Below are positions 1 to 8,715 of a stretch of DNA of 64,000 nucleotides, one piece after another. Position 1 is the first letter of the stretch. Each line of letters starts with the position of its first letter. Source of the stretch: Mycolicibacterium sp. MU0050 (GTDB lineage Bacteria > Actinomycetota > Actinomycetes > Mycobacteriales > Mycobacteriaceae); the NCBI RefSeq assembly GCF_963378085.1, contig NZ_OY726395.1, forward strand, positions 2,542,001-2,606,000. Direction: 5' to 3'. Under the pieces are notes generated by a model. It saw only the letters and a program-made list of their open reading frames with translations, was not told the DNA's origin and did no database searches. The translations under genes were made by a program, and so were the position numbers.

Positions 1-240
1 GTTGAGCCCGGTCTCCCGGCTCGTCGGCTCGCTGGCGGCGACCTTGAGGACCACCGATGCCGGCCCGGTCGAGCCGTCGGCGTAGGTCAGCGCCACCCGG
101 TAGCACTCGCTCATCTGCCCGGTACCGATCCGCTCGGTGGTCCAGGATTCCACGGTGCCCGCGCCGAGTACCTCGGTCAGCCAGGCGGCGGTCAGGTCGG
201 AGGGACGCTCGATTACGGCATCGTTGACAGGGTTCTGCAC
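1..240 (-). CDS. Phosphotransferase-family protein, N-terminal fragment
   Basis: The first 80 codons of a gene that runs off the left edge. Translation from the GTG at 240 begins VQNPVNDAVIERPSDLTAAW and continues with a GTGQMSECYRVAL-like segment and a VVLKVAASEP stretch. This is the N-lobe of the aminoglycoside-phosphotransferase/choline-kinase-like fold: a glycine-rich turn followed by the ATP-binding lysine. In mycobacteria such proteins often sit beside acyl-CoA dehydrogenases. The substrate cannot be told from this fragment. The start is supported by a TAGGTT hexamer 6 nt upstream and no Shine-Dalgarno, so the mRNA is probably leaderless. A TGACA-N2-TGTCA palindrome abuts the -10. Confidence 0.7.
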   Translation of the reverse strand, partial: MQNPVNDAVIERPSDLTAAWLTEVLGAGTVESWTTERIGTGQMSECYRVALTYADGSTGPASVVLKVAASEPTSRETGLN

Positions 241-246
241 GCCCTC

Positions 247-252
247 AACCTA
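247..252 (-). promoter_or_regulatory. -10 hexamer (TAGGTT) for the phosphotransferase gene
   Basis: On the minus strand TAGGTT lies 6 nt before the GTG at 240, the spacing expected for a leaderless mycobacterial transcript. Confidence 0.5.
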
Positions 253-264
253 TGACAGGTGTCA
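253..264. promoter_or_regulatory. Palindromic operator TGACA-N2-TGTCA
   Basis: The sequence TGACAGGTGTCA has perfect 5-bp arms around two bases and touches the -10 of the phosphotransferase gene. A repressor bound here would block RNA polymerase. The form fits a TetR/GntR-type site; which regulator uses it cannot be read from the window. Confidence 0.5.
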
Positions 265-372
265 AGTAGTCGGAGGACCCGGACCTCGCGTCGCGGCCGA
301 CGCCCGGGGCGGCGGTCACTGCGCGGCGGGGTTGTGGGTGAAGATTCCCGCCCGCGAGCCTGATTTGGGCGC

Positions 373-1878
373 TCAGTTGGCCAGCGTGAAACCGGTCCAG
401 GCGCTGCGGCGTTCGGGATGCGGATCGTATTCCAGCCGGGACCGTCGGTCGAACACCATCACCGCTCGCTCGGCCAGCGTGTATGCCGGCCAGCCCTCGC
501 CCGGGTTCCCGGTCCGGGCGAACGTCCGCCAGCGGGACTGCACATCCCGGCTGACGCGCCGCGCGGCGCTGCGGTCACCGGCCAACGTCAACGCCGCGCC
601 GAACCGGGTGCGGTAGATGTCGAACACTGCGAACAGCTCGGTGGCATGGGTGGCGCCCAGCCCGGACCAGTGCAGCGGCCGGGGCGCGTAGTCGTACCGG
701 TAGACGTAGGTGGGCGCCGTCTCGGCGCGCGCCTCGGCGACCTGCCACGCCGCGGCGCCGAACGCGAAGTCGCCGCCGATGCGCACGCAGGCGTTGCGGG
801 CCGGATAGTCCGGATACGCGTCGATGATCCGGTCCCGGGTGGCCGAGCCGGCGCCGCCCAGGACGGCCTCGACGGCGTGCTCGGTGGTGGGCAGCAGCTT
901 GAGGAAGCGGGTGAACAGCTTGCCTTCGTCGGCGTTGGTCCCCACGATCAACGGGACCCCGGCGGCCCGCTTGGTGCGTATCGCCTCCATCGGTTCGATC
1001 GGCAGCAGGTCGTCGCCGTAGGTGGGCCCGGCCGGGAAGGCGCCCAGCATGTCCTCGGAGGTGGTGGCCAGCAGCCGTTCCATGGCGTTGACCAGATCTC
1101 GGGGCGCGGCATGCATCAGGGCGTGGCCGGCGTCGCTGCGCCGCGCCCCGATCAGGCCGATGAATCGTTCGGCGTAGCGCTCGGCGATCTCCGGCGAGGC
1201 GGTCATCCCGGCGGCCGGGCTCTCCGAGATGGCCTGGGAGAACAGTCCTTTGGCCGCCGGCACGGCAAGCAGGGTGATGACGGCCTGGGCGCCGGCGCTC
1301 TCCCCGAAGATCGTGACGTTGTCCGGGTCGCCGCCGAACGCGGCGACGTTGTCGCGCACCCACTGCAGGGCCAGCACCAGGTCCCGCAGGAACAGGTTGG
1401 AGTCGATCGGATGTTCGTCGGTCGACAGTGCCGACAGGTCCAGGCAGCCCAGCGCCCCCAACCGGTAGTTCACCGAGACGTAGACGCAGCCCTTGCGCGC
1501 CAACGCGGCCCCGTCGTAGATGGGAGTGGCCGAACTGCCCAGCGTGTAGGCGCCGCCGTGGATGAACACCATGACCGGCAGCGGGTGTTCGGCCGGCGCT
1601 TCCGGGGCGACGACGTTCAGCGTGAGGCAGTCCTCGCTCATCGGCTGGTACCGGCCGGGGCCGATCATGGTGTACATCCGCTGCTGCGGCGCGCAATTGG
1701 CGAAGGAGTGGCAGTGCCGGACGCCGCGCCACGGCCGCGCGGGTCGGGGCGCGCGGTACCGCAACGCCCCGACCGGCGGTTCGGCATAAGGAATCGAGCG
1801 CCAGCGATGGACGCCGTCGCGGGTGAAGCCTTCGACCAGACCGGCTTCGGTCGACACGCGGACGATGCGATCGTGCAT
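373..1878 (-). CDS. Carboxylesterase type B (para-nitrobenzyl esterase family)
   Basis: A 501-residue serine hydrolase of the carboxylesterase/cholinesterase family, predicted to split esters. Visible family features are the N-terminal GLVEGF and SIPYAEPPVG motifs (about residues 13-37), SEDCLTLNV (81-89), the oxyanion-hole HGGAY (about 107-111) and the nucleophile elbow FGESAG with Ser194. The acidic residue probably lies in GTNADEG and the histidine in the later GATHATE segment. The length is normal for the family. No signal peptide is evident, so it is probably cytosolic. The start is an ATG preceded at 6 nt by TACCGT, suggesting leaderless transcription. It is divergent from the lipoprotein gene at 1957. 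The substrate is unknown. Confidence 0.88.
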   Translation of the reverse strand: MHDRIVRVSTEAGLVEGFTRDGVHRWRSIPYAEPPVGALRYRAPRPARPWRGVRHCHSFANCAPQQRMYTMIGPGRYQPMSEDCLTLNVVAPEAPAEHPLPVMVFIHGGAYTLGSSATPIYDGAALARKGCVYVSVNYRLGALGCLDLSALSTDEHPIDSNLFLRDLVLALQWVRDNVAAFGGDPDNVTIFGESAGAQAVITLLAVPAAKGLFSQAISESPAAGMTASPEIAERYAERFIGLIGARRSDAGHALMHAAPRDLVNAMERLLATTSEDMLGAFPAGPTYGDDLLPIEPMEAIRTKRAAGVPLIVGTNADEGKLFTRFLKLLPTTEHAVEAVLGGAGSATRDRIIDAYPDYPARNACVRIGGDFAFGAAAWQVAEARAETAPTYVYRYDYAPRPLHWSGLGATHATELFAVFDIYRTRFGAALTLAGDRSAARRVSRDVQSRWRTFARTGNPGEGWPAYTLAERAVMVFDRRSRLEYDPHPERRSAWTGFTLAN

Positions 1879-1884
1879 GCCCCG

Positions 1885-1890
1885 ACGGTA
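1885..1890 (-). promoter_or_regulatory. -10 hexamer (TACCGT) for the carboxylesterase gene
   Basis: TACCGT on the minus strand ends 6 nt before the ATG at 1878, and no Shine-Dalgarno is seen. Probable leaderless start. Confidence 0.45.
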
Positions 1891-1943
1891 GTCGAAACGC
1901 CCGCACGCACTCGCGCCTGCGCGCCCTGGCGTGCCGATACAGC

Positions 1944-1949
1944 TAACGT
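1944..1949 (+). promoter_or_regulatory. -10 hexamer (TAACGT) for the lipoprotein gene
   Basis: TAACGT ends 7 nt before the ATG at 1957. Probable leaderless start; it fixes the short form of the gene. Confidence 0.45.
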
Positions 1950-1956
1950 GGCTGGC

Positions 1957-2649
1957 ATGCGGATTCCTGTGTTGGCCGCTGCATTGCTCCTCCTGGCGGG
2001 CTGCTCCGGCGCCGGCGACGATGCGTCGGCGCCGTCGAGCCTGACGCCGATCTCACCGCGGACCCCCACCAGCGCACCGTCCTCACCTGCGACGACCACC
2101 AGCGGCGCGGTTCCGACGGCGGCGCCGACCCCGGATGCGCCGATGCCCGAGCTGACGGCGTGGGTCCAGGCCGGCACGGCCGGCGACGCGTCGGAGTTTC
2201 ACCGCGCGACGCGCGACGGGGTCACCACCGATCTCGGGGAGTACGTCGCCTTCGTCACCCCGTCGGGCAAGACCCAGTGCATGACCGACGAGAAGTCCGA
2301 CGGCGCGTTGGCGTGCCTGGTGTCGCTGAGCGATCCGCCACCGCGACCGGCTCAGGCCTACGGTGAGTGGGTCGGCGGGTGGGTCGACTTCGACGGCGCC
2401 GCAGTGGAGGTGGGTGCGGTGCGCGCCGACCCGGGCCAGTTCACCGTGGGCACCGGTCCCGAACTCCCCTACGGCAGCACCCTGAAGTTCGGCGACTACC
2501 AGTGCCGGTCGGATCCCGACGGGCTCTTCTGCGTGAACTACGCCCACCGCTCGGCGGTCCGGCTCAGCGACGCCGGAGTCCAGCCGTTCGGCTGTCTGCG
2601 GGGAGTCGCACCGCCCGAGTTCGTCGGGGCGAAGTACGCCTGCACCTGA
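1957..2649 (+). CDS. Putative lipoprotein, unknown function
   Basis: A 230-residue predicted lipoprotein. The N-terminus MRIPVLAAALLLLAGCSG is a short lipoprotein signal with lipobox LLAGC (modified Cys16), followed by a Ser/Thr/Pro/Ala-rich linker to about residue 70. The remaining 160 residues form a soluble domain with six or more cysteines spread through it (for example TQCMTD, LACLVS, YQCRSD, FCVNY), which could form disulfides outside the membrane. The frame stays open far upstream, but the signal peptide and the -10-like TAACGT 7 nt before this ATG fix the start. I do not recognise the family beyond mycobacterial Lpp-type proteins. Lgt and Lnt, which would modify it, are both encoded in this window. 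Confidence 0.8.
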   Translation: MRIPVLAAALLLLAGCSGAGDDASAPSSLTPISPRTPTSAPSSPATTTSGAVPTAAPTPDAPMPELTAWVQAGTAGDASEFHRATRDGVTTDLGEYVAFVTPSGKTQCMTDEKSDGALACLVSLSDPPPRPAQAYGEWVGGWVDFDGAAVEVGAVRADPGQFTVGTGPELPYGSTLKFGDYQCRSDPDGLFCVNYAHRSAVRLSDAGVQPFGCLRGVAPPEFVGAKYACT

Positions 2650-2667
2650 CCCGGTCCGCGCGGCGGG

Positions 2668-2997
2668 TCAGCGCCAGCCGTCGGCGGCCCGGGCCGCGTC
2701 GAGCAACGCCGCGCACAGTTCCCGCAGTTCGGCGGTGTCGGCGCCCTCGTCGACGGCCGTCGCCACGTCCTCGGCCGCGCACCGAACCTGATACACCCGA
2801 TCGGAGAGCGCCGCGGCCTCGTCGGCGGACAGGACGACGGCGTCGGAGGGCAACGCCGTGCCCTTGACCTGCGCCCGTTGTTCGTAGGCCCGTTGGCGGC
2901 AGGATTGGCGGCAGTACTGCCGCCGGCGGCCCATGGGCGCCTCAGCGACCTCCCGGCCGCACCACCGGCAGGGTTGCAGACGGTTGCGACGTGCCAC
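2668..2997 (-). CDS. Small conserved protein with Cys motif (zinc-ribbon-like)
   Basis: A 109-residue protein, GTG start, beginning MARRNRLQPCRWCGREV. Two cysteine pairs, CRWC (residues 10-13) and CRQSC (about 29-33), flank a run of arginines and look like a small zinc-binding module. The rest is an acidic helical tail. It sits just upstream of and divergent from rbpA, the place of Rv2049c in M. tuberculosis as I recall it. The function is unknown; a nucleic-acid or ribosome-associated role would be a guess from the basic Cys-rich N-terminus alone. Confidence 0.7.
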   Translation of the reverse strand: MARRNRLQPCRWCGREVAEAPMGRRRQYCRQSCRQRAYEQRAQVKGTALPSDAVVLSADEAAALSDRVYQVRCAAEDVATAVDEGADTAELRELCAALLDAARAADGWR

Positions 2998-3077
2998 GGC
3001 ACCCGACTCTAGACGGGCGGCTCAGGGTTTCCCGGTATCCTTGACGGTTGGACTTGATCGCGTCGACGTGGGTTCCG

Positions 3078-3103
3078 GGAACTTCACCGGCGTCTGCGGC
3101 GTT
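3078..3103 (+). promoter_or_regulatory. Candidate SigE/SigH-type promoter of rbpA (GGAACT-N16-CGTT)
   Basis: GGAACT at 3078-3083 and CGTT at 3100-3103 with a 16-bp spacer match the ECF sigma pattern GGAAC-N16-SGTT of mycobacterial SigE/SigH. A transcript would begin near 3110, leaving a leader of about 30 nt that carries the AGGAG at 3129-3133. Confidence 0.55.
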
Positions 3104-3141
3104 GATACCGGTGAACTTTGCGCTGATGAGGAGTGATGACG

Positions 3142-3480
3142 ATGGCTGATCGTGTATTGAGGGGCAGCCGGCTCGGGGCCGTGAGCTACGAGACCGACCG
3201 CAACCACGACCTGGCGCCGCGTCAGATCGCGCGGTACCGCACGGAAAACGGTGAGGAGTTCGACGTTCCGTTCGCCGACGACGCCGAGATCCCCGGTACC
3301 TGGCTGTGCCGCAACGGTCTGGAAGGCACCCTGCTCGAGGGCGAGGCGCCCGAGGCGAAGAAGGTGAAGCCGCCGCGCACGCACTGGGACATGCTGCTGG
3401 AGCGCCGGTCCATCGAGGAGCTCGAGGAACTGCTCAAGGAGCGCCTCGACATCATCAAGACGCGTCGCCGCGGCAGTTGA
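3142..3480 (+). CDS. rbpA: RNA polymerase-binding protein RbpA
   Basis: A 112-residue protein matching M. tuberculosis RbpA almost residue for residue, starting MADRVLRGSRLGAVSYETDR. RbpA is an essential actinobacterial transcription factor that binds the beta subunit and group-1/2 sigma factors and stabilises the open complex. Visible parts are the disordered N-tail, the core domain (about 28-70, with PFADDAEIPGTW and CRNG), the basic linker (KKVKPPRTH) and the C-terminal sigma-interacting helix pair (RRSIEELEELLKERL). Three in-frame starts (3133, 3136, 3142) are possible; the AGGAG at 3129-3133 has sensible 8-nt spacing only to 3142. A strong hairpin terminator follows. Confidence 0.97.
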   Translation: MADRVLRGSRLGAVSYETDRNHDLAPRQIARYRTENGEEFDVPFADDAEIPGTWLCRNGLEGTLLEGEAPEAKKVKPPRTHWDMLLERRSIEELEELLKERLDIIKTRRRGS

Positions 3481-3487
3481 TCCGCGC

Positions 3488-3523
3488 CGCGTCGCCGCGG
3501 CGGTGAGCCGCCACGGCGACGCG
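3488..3523. terminator. Bidirectional hairpin terminator between rbpA and ppm1
   Basis: Arms CGCGTCGCCG (3488-3497) and CGGCGACGCG (3514-3523) are perfectly complementary, and an inner GGCGG/CCGCC pair leaves a 4-nt loop. It separates two convergent genes. There is no U-tract, common for mycobacterial terminators. Confidence 0.8.
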
Positions 3524-3531
3524 TGTAGCCG

Positions 3532-4290
3532 TTACTGGTACTGAGCGCCGCGGGCGCGGTCGAGACGACCGCCGATGCCCCACTGGGCCACCTTGACCAT
3601 GGCCTCACGAATGTTCGATCCGCTCATCTTCGACACGCCCAGCTCACGTTCGGTGAAGGTGATGGGCACCTCGACCACCTTGAAGCCGTTGTTGATGGTG
3701 CGCCAGGTCAGGTCGATCTGGAAGCAGTAGCCCTTGGAGTCGACCGCGCTGAGGTCGATCTTCTCCAGCACCTCGCGCCGGTAGGCGCGGTAGCCGGCGG
3801 TGATGTCGTGGATGTCCACGCCGAGCAGCAACCGCGAATAGGTGTTCGCCGTCTTCGACAGCAGCAACCGCCGCACCGGCCAATTCCGCACCGAGCCGCC
3901 CTCGACGTAGCGAGAGCCGATCACCAGATCCGCGCCGTCGTCGATGGCGTCGAGCAGGCGGTGCAGCTGCTCGGGGGCGTGGCTGCCGTCGGCGTCCATC
4001 TCCACCAGGACCGAGTACTGCCGGTTCAGGCCCCAGGCAAAGCCCGCCAGGTAGGCGGCGCCGAGACCGTCCTTGCTGGTCCGGTGCATGACGTGGATCC
4101 GGTCCGGATCGGCCAGCGCCAGTTCGTCGGCGAGCTTGCCGGTGCCGTCGGGACTGCCGTCATCGACGATGAGGATGTGGATGTCGGGCAACGCATCGTG
4201 CACCCGACCCACGATGAGCGGGAGGTTCTCCAGCTCGTTGTAGGTGGGGATGATCACCAGAGCGCGCTGGCTGGGGCGCTCACTGGTCAT
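3532..4290 (-). CDS. ppm1: Polyprenol-phosphate mannosyltransferase (Ppm1 catalytic domain)
   Basis: A 252-residue GT-A glycosyltransferase that transfers mannose from GDP-mannose to polyprenol phosphate, giving the donor for LAM/LM synthesis and protein O-mannosylation. Family signatures are IPTYNELEN (residues 14-22), [10 protein letters not shown] (41-50) and the DAD metal motif at 99-101 (EMDADGSH). No C-terminal membrane helices are seen, so membrane attachment likely needs the partner Lnt. The start overlaps the end of lnt by 11 bp. In M. tuberculosis the two activities are fused in one Ppm1 protein; here they are separate, as in M. smegmatis. Confidence 0.95.
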   Translation of the reverse strand: MTSERPSQRALVIIPTYNELENLPLIVGRVHDALPDIHILIVDDGSPDGTGKLADELALADPDRIHVMHRTSKDGLGAAYLAGFAWGLNRQYSVLVEMDADGSHAPEQLHRLLDAIDDGADLVIGSRYVEGGSVRNWPVRRLLLSKTANTYSRLLLGVDIHDITAGYRAYRREVLEKIDLSAVDSKGYCFQIDLTWRTINNGFKVVEVPITFTERELGVSKMSGSNIREAMVKVAQWGIGGRLDRARGAQYQ

Positions 4291-6157
4291 GTGGCTCCTC
4301 GGATGTGGTCTCGGCAGCGGTCCGACCCGCGCTGCCCTCGGTCTTGTGTCGTTTCCGGCGGCGACGAGTCGGACACGTCAGCCCACCATTCTGCCTGATG
4401 GCCAGGAACCCGGCCGCCAGCACCGCAGCGGCACCCAGCCCAGCCAGGACGAACTGGATGGCGGGACCCCAGGTGGAGGCGGGTGTGCGGGTGGTCTTCA
4501 GCCGCACCTGCGAGTCGAGGTAGGCGGGCTCGAAGAACCCGGTGCGGGCCCGCTCGCGCCCATCCGGGGCGATGACCGCGCTGATGCCGGTGGTGCCGGC
4601 GACCACCGTGTAGCGGTCGTGCTCGACCGCGCGCAGGCGGGCGAAGGCCAGTTGCTGTTCGCTCATCGTGACGTCGAAGGTGGCGTTGTTGGTGGGCACC
4701 GCCAACATCTGGGCCCCGTTGCGCACGGACTCGCGCACCGCGTGGTCGAAGATGACCTCCCAGCAGGTCGCCACCCCGACCGGGACACCGGCCGCCTCCA
4801 CGACAGCGGTCCCGCTGCCCGGCACGAAGTAACCGGCGCGATCGGCGTACGGCGACAGCAACCGGAAGAAGCCGCGCCACGGCAGGTACTCGCCGAAGGG
4901 CTGCACGATGCGCTTGTCGTGCCGCTGGCCCGGGCCGTCCTCGGGGTCCCAGACGATCACGGTGTTGCTGGCCGCCGGATTGTCGCGGGTCCACTCCGGA
5001 TGCGACACCACGGCCCCCACCAGGATCGGCACGCCGATGGCATCGGCGGCCGCCGCGATCTGCTCGCGGGCGTCGGCGTTGGCCAGCGGGTCGATGTCCG
5101 AGGAGTTCTCCGGCCAGATCACGAAGTGCGGGGCGGCGGCCCGCCCGGCCCGCACGTCCTCGGCCAACCGCAGCGTCTCCTTGACATGGTTGTCGAGCAC
5201 CGCGCGGCGTTGGGCGTTGAACTCCAGGCCGAGCCGGGGCACGTTCCCCTGCACCGCGGCGACCGTCACCCCGGGGTCGTCCCCCGCCCCGGCACCGGAC
5301 TGGCGCACGCCGGGCGAGACCACCGCGGTCACCAACAGCACCACGGCCACGCACACGCCCGGCAGGACCACCGCCGGCGGAACCAGATCCCGGGTGTCGC
5401 GCCGTTGCCACCAGTCGGCAAAGCCCAGTCCCAACGCCGCGAAACCGAATCCGAGCAGGACCACCGCGGCCGAGACCAGCGGCGCCCCGCCCAGCTGCGC
5501 CAACGGCAGCAGCGGCCCGTTGGTCTGTCCGAAAGCGATGATGCCCCAAGGGAACCCGCCGAATGGGAAGCTCGCCTTGAGCCACTCCACCAGGGCCCAC
5601 ACGAGCGCGAACCAGACCGGCCAGCCGGGGAGGTTACGGACCACGACGGCAAGCAGGCCGAAGACGGCGGGGAACACCGCGCACACCGCGGCGAGCGCCA
5701 ACCACGGCACCGCGCCGACCAGGCCGCTGATCCACGGCAGCAGCGGTAAATAGAACGCCAGCCCGGCCAGGTAGCCGTAGCCGAAGCCGCCGCCGATGCC
5801 GGTCGCCGGTCGAGTCAGCACGACCCCCAGCACGACGAAGCCGAGGATGGCGGCCCACCACCACGACAGCGGGGCGAAGCTCGCGCTGAGCAGCGCGCCC
5901 GCGGCCACCGCGGCGAGCATCCGCGGCCAGCGCGGACTCAACCAGCCGCCGACGCGGGCCCATCGGCTCGGCCCGGCCGGCGCGTCGGATGGGTCCGCGC
6001 CGCCCGCGTCGTCAGCGTCACTCGCGTCGGGGTCCGGCGCGGCGTCCTCGGGTTCCTCCTCGGTCACCGGCGGTTCGTCGTCGCCGACGGCCGGGATGAT
6101 GTCGGTGACCTCGGCCTGGCTGGCCGCCAGCTTCGGATCTCGCCGGCCGCCGGTCAT
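4280..6157 (-). CDS. lnt: Apolipoprotein N-acyltransferase
   Basis: A 625-residue membrane enzyme that N-acylates the lipidated cysteine of lipoproteins. After an acidic N-terminal tail (about 1-62) come some seven or eight hydrophobic segments (about 79-280), a nitrilase domain (about 295-545), a further helix near 575-595 and a basic tail. The Glu-Lys-Cys triad is visible as WPE (Glu350), HDK (Lys415) and TCWE (Cys465). The start ATG overlaps the stop of the upstream amidohydrolase as ATGA, and its end overlaps ppm1, so the three are probably co-transcribed. The frame stays open upstream within the amidohydrolase, but the coupled ATG is the credible start. Confidence 0.93.
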   Translation of the reverse strand: MTGGRRDPKLAASQAEVTDIIPAVGDDEPPVTEEEPEDAAPDPDASDADDAGGADPSDAPAGPSRWARVGGWLSPRWPRMLAAVAAGALLSASFAPLSWWWAAILGFVVLGVVLTRPATGIGGGFGYGYLAGLAFYLPLLPWISGLVGAVPWLALAAVCAVFPAVFGLLAVVVRNLPGWPVWFALVWALVEWLKASFPFGGFPWGIIAFGQTNGPLLPLAQLGGAPLVSAAVVLLGFGFAALGLGFADWWQRRDTRDLVPPAVVLPGVCVAVVLLVTAVVSPGVRQSGAGAGDDPGVTVAAVQGNVPRLGLEFNAQRRAVLDNHVKETLRLAEDVRAGRAAAPHFVIWPENSSDIDPLANADAREQIAAAADAIGVPILVGAVVSHPEWTRDNPAASNTVIVWDPEDGPGQRHDKRIVQPFGEYLPWRGFFRLLSPYADRAGYFVPGSGTAVVEAAGVPVGVATCWEVIFDHAVRESVRNGAQMLAVPTNNATFDVTMSEQQLAFARLRAVEHDRYTVVAGTTGISAVIAPDGRERARTGFFEPAYLDSQVRLKTTRTPASTWGPAIQFVLAGLGAAAVLAAGFLAIRQNGGLTCPTRRRRKRHKTEGSAGRTAAETTSEEPHDQ

Positions 6158-7785
6158 CGCGTGGCCCCCGGGTCGACGTCGGCGCCGCCGTAGATGACGG
6201 TGCCGCGATGCACGGTCTGCAGGCAGCGCGGCGCGGCGTCGTCGGCGCCCAGTCGGGGCAGCGGCGGGACGCGGGAGCCCGGCTCGGTGGACCAGCGCTG
6301 TACGGCGTCGGCCGGCGCGGCGACTTCGAGGGCGCCCACCTGCCAGATGGCGTAGGACGCCGGCGCTCCCGGGGCCAGCGTGCCGGTGACGCCGTCGCGG
6401 ACGCCGGCCGCGCGCCAACCGCCGCGGGTGGCGGCGGCGAACGCCGCGCGGGGCGAGATCGCACTGCCCGGTGTGCGGTGGGTGGTCGCCGCGCGCACGG
6501 TCTCCCACGGATCGAGGCCGGTCACCGGCGCGTCGGAGCCGAAGGCGAGTGGCACGCCTTGGGATGCTAACAGCGCGAACGGGTTGAGCCGCTCGGCTCG
6601 CGCGGCGCCCAGCCGGCGGGCGTACATGCCCTCGGCCCCGCCCCACCGGGCGTCGAAATTGGGTTGCACGCTGGCGATGACGCCCCAGCTGCCCAGCTGC
6701 GCGGCCTGCGCGTCGGAGACCATCTCCAGATGCTCGAGGCGATGTCCGCAGCGGGCCACCGCCGCGACTCCGTGTGCCTCGACCACGCGGGCGAACGCGT
6801 CCAGCGCCGAGGTCACCGCGCGGTCCCCGATGACGTGGAAGCCGGCGGTGACACCGGCTTCGGTGCACGCCGTCAGGTGGGCGACGAGGTCGTCGTCGCT
6901 CAGGTAGTTGTTGCCGCAGCTGTCGGGGGCATCGAGGTACGGCTCGTGCAGCCATGCGGTGCGGGAGCCCAGGGCCCCGTCGACGAACAGGTCACCGGCC
7001 AGCCCGCGGGCCCCGGTGGCGTCGAGCAGCGCGCGGGCCTCGGCGGCGGTGCGGACCGCCTCGCCCCAGTAGCCCGTCACCTCCACCCCGTGCTCGGTGG
7101 CGCGGATCTCCCGCCAGTCGTCCAACCCGCCGATGTCCGGCCCCGCGCATTCGTGCACGGCCACGACGCCGGCGGCGGCGAATGCGTCCAGTGCGATGCG
7201 GCGCGCCTCGGCACGCTGCGCAGGCGGCAGCAGGGTGCGGGCGGCGGCACGCACCAGGTGGTGCGCCTCGGCCGTCAGGGCGCCCTCGGCAGTGAAGCCG
7301 GTGGTCGCGGGCAACTCCGGCACGCGGGACCGCAACGCGGTGGACGCCAGCGCCGAGTGCGCATCAACCCGGGCCAGGTACGCCGGCCGGGAGCCGACGG
7401 CGGCGTCGAGTTCGGCGGTGGTCGGCGCGCCGGCGTCGGGCCAGCGGGAGTCGTCCCAGCCGTGCCCCCACACCACCGCGTCCGGGCCGTCCGCCGCCGA
7501 CGCGGCGTGCTCGGCGATCAGCCGCAGGCAGTGCGCCTTCGAGGTGGCGCCGCGCAGGTCCAATCCCAACCGGGTCAATCCGGTGGCGGTCAGATGCACG
7601 TGGCTGTCGACGAACGCCGGCGCGACGAAGGCGCCGTCGAGGTCCACCACGTGGGCGTCGGGGAACTGGGCGCGTCCCACCTCGTCGCTGCCCAGCCAGG
7701 CGATGACGTCGCCACGTACGGCCATGGCGGTGGCGTCGGGATGGGTGGGACTGTAGATGCGTCCACCGGTCAGAAGCGTCGTCAC
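6154..7785 (-). CDS. Amidohydrolase (YtcJ-like, amidohydrolase-3 family)
   Basis: A 543-residue metal-dependent hydrolase. It opens with the small beta-sandwich typical of the superfamily, then VDSHVHL (the first HxH metal pair, about residues 60-66), [11 protein letters not shown], a FHVIGDRA histidine, HRLEH, and the C-terminal FGSDAPV aspartate. This layout matches YtcJ/NfdA-type amidohydrolases, whose natural substrates are mostly unknown. GTG start with TACGTT 7 nt upstream, pointing to a leaderless mRNA that continues into lnt and ppm1. A role linked to lipoprotein or mannolipid synthesis is suggested only by position. Confidence 0.85.
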   Translation of the reverse strand: MTTLLTGGRIYSPTHPDATAMAVRGDVIAWLGSDEVGRAQFPDAHVVDLDGAFVAPAFVDSHVHLTATGLTRLGLDLRGATSKAHCLRLIAEHAASAADGPDAVVWGHGWDDSRWPDAGAPTTAELDAAVGSRPAYLARVDAHSALASTALRSRVPELPATTGFTAEGALTAEAHHLVRAAARTLLPPAQRAEARRIALDAFAAAGVVAVHECAGPDIGGLDDWREIRATEHGVEVTGYWGEAVRTAAEARALLDATGARGLAGDLFVDGALGSRTAWLHEPYLDAPDSCGNNYLSDDDLVAHLTACTEAGVTAGFHVIGDRAVTSALDAFARVVEAHGVAAVARCGHRLEHLEMVSDAQAAQLGSWGVIASVQPNFDARWGGAEGMYARRLGAARAERLNPFALLASQGVPLAFGSDAPVTGLDPWETVRAATTHRTPGSAISPRAAFAAATRGGWRAAGVRDGVTGTLAPGAPASYAIWQVGALEVAAPADAVQRWSTEPGSRVPPLPRLGADDAAPRCLQTVHRGTVIYGGADVDPGATR

Positions 7786-7792
7786 GCTGGAG

Positions 7793-7798
7793 AACGTA
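7793..7798 (-). promoter_or_regulatory. -10 hexamer (TACGTT) for amidohydrolase-lnt-ppm1
   Basis: TACGTT on the minus strand ends 7 nt before the GTG at 7785. Probable leaderless promoter of the three-gene operon. Confidence 0.45.
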
Positions 7799-7820
7799 CT
7801 CGGCGAGCGATCGAGAGCGG

Positions 7821-8285
7821 CTATTCGGGCTCGGGCCGGATTGCCGGGCGCGTCGGCGCGGCCGCCGGGCCGTGGTCATGGACCTCGATGACCTCGCCGT
7901 CGATGTACTCCCGGCGCCCGCCGACGAACGTGACGTGCCGGGACAGCCCGCGGCTCGCCAGCCCGGCGGCCAGCGGTCGCATCGCCGAGCGGGTCGGCGG
8001 CGCCAGCATCAGCAGGCCCAGCGCCGTGGTGACGAGGCCGGGGATGAACACCAGCAGGGTGCCCAGGGCGATCAGGGCGCTGTCGGTGACCTGGGCGCCG
8101 GGATCGGTGATCCCGGCCCGCAACCGGGTCAGCTGCCGGCGCAGCTGCGAACCGGCCAGCACCAGCCCCAGCGCGAAGGCGCCGGCCAGCGCGAGCACGG
8201 TCCAGCCGAAGCCGATGGTCGCAGTCAGCGCGACGATCACCGCCATCTCGACGACCACGTAGAGCAGGAACAGCCGCATCACCAT
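7821..8285 (-). CDS. fxsA: FxsA family membrane protein
   Basis: A 154-residue protein starting MVMRLFLLYVVVEMAVIVAL, with two or three N-terminal hydrophobic segments (about 4-45 and 82-103) and a polar C-tail. FxsA is a cytoplasmic membrane protein named for suppressing phage T7 exclusion by the F plasmid in E. coli; its normal role is unclear. The frame is open further upstream, but the hydrophobic start fixes ATG 8285 (or the third codon, ATG 8279). In M. tuberculosis the fxsA homologue lies next to the Rv2052c-type gene as here. Confidence 0.82.
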   Translation of the reverse strand: MVMRLFLLYVVVEMAVIVALTATIGFGWTVLALAGAFALGLVLAGSQLRRQLTRLRAGITDPGAQVTDSALIALGTLLVFIPGLVTTALGLLMLAPPTRSAMRPLAAGLASRGLSRHVTFVGGRREYIDGEVIEVHDHGPAAAPTRPAIRPEPE

Positions 8286-8325
8286 GACGGGACAACGTCT
8301 CGGGCCGCCGCTGGGTTCCGCGGCG

Positions 8326-8712
8326 TCACTGCGCCGCCTCGACCTCGATGGCTGCGTGGACCTTGCCGACACCGCCGCGCACCAGTGAATGCGGCACGAA
8401 CCACCAGGCATGCCACCAATAGCGCCGGACCACCGCGTCGTAGACGCGACGGGTTTCCGAGGCCGGGAGGTTGCGGGCCACCGCCTCGACCGGGTTGCCC
8501 TTGGGCTTACCCAACACGCCGCACGGCTGGATGGTCACCCGCGGCGTGTTGCGGATCCGCTTGGTCTTCCAGGATCCTTCGTCGGTGATGATCAAGAGCT
8601 TGTCGCCGTCCGCAACGCCCCAGACCGCGGTGGGTTTGGGCCGGCCGTCCTTGGTGAAGGTGGTCAGCAGCAGGTACTTCGCCTCGGCGACCTCCCGGAA
8701 CGTCGGCGCCAT
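8326..8712 (-). CDS. FMN/F420-dependent split-barrel protein, copy A (Rv2061c-like)
   Basis: A 128-residue protein of the pyridoxamine-phosphate-oxidase-like split-barrel fold. LLLTTFTKDGRPKPTAVW (about 14-31) is the cofactor-phosphate-binding strand-turn, and SWKTKRIRNTPRVTI (about 47-61) carries the second basic patch. In mycobacteria such proteins use FMN or F420 to reduce small molecules. It ends WWHAWWFVPH..., unlike its neighbour copy B. The two lie 3 bp apart and share most of the central 60 residues, so they are a tandem duplicate. The substrate is unknown. Confidence 0.83.
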   Translation of the reverse strand: MAPTFREVAEAKYLLLTTFTKDGRPKPTAVWGVADGDKLLIITDEGSWKTKRIRNTPRVTIQPCGVLGKPKGNPVEAVARNLPASETRRVYDAVVRRYWWHAWWFVPHSLVRGGVGKVHAAIEVEAAQ

Positions 8713-8715
8713 GAC

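Noticed and set aside
418..1956. Plus-strand extension of the lipoprotein frame
   Set aside because: Antisense to the carboxylesterase; the lipoprotein signal peptide at 1957 marks the true start.
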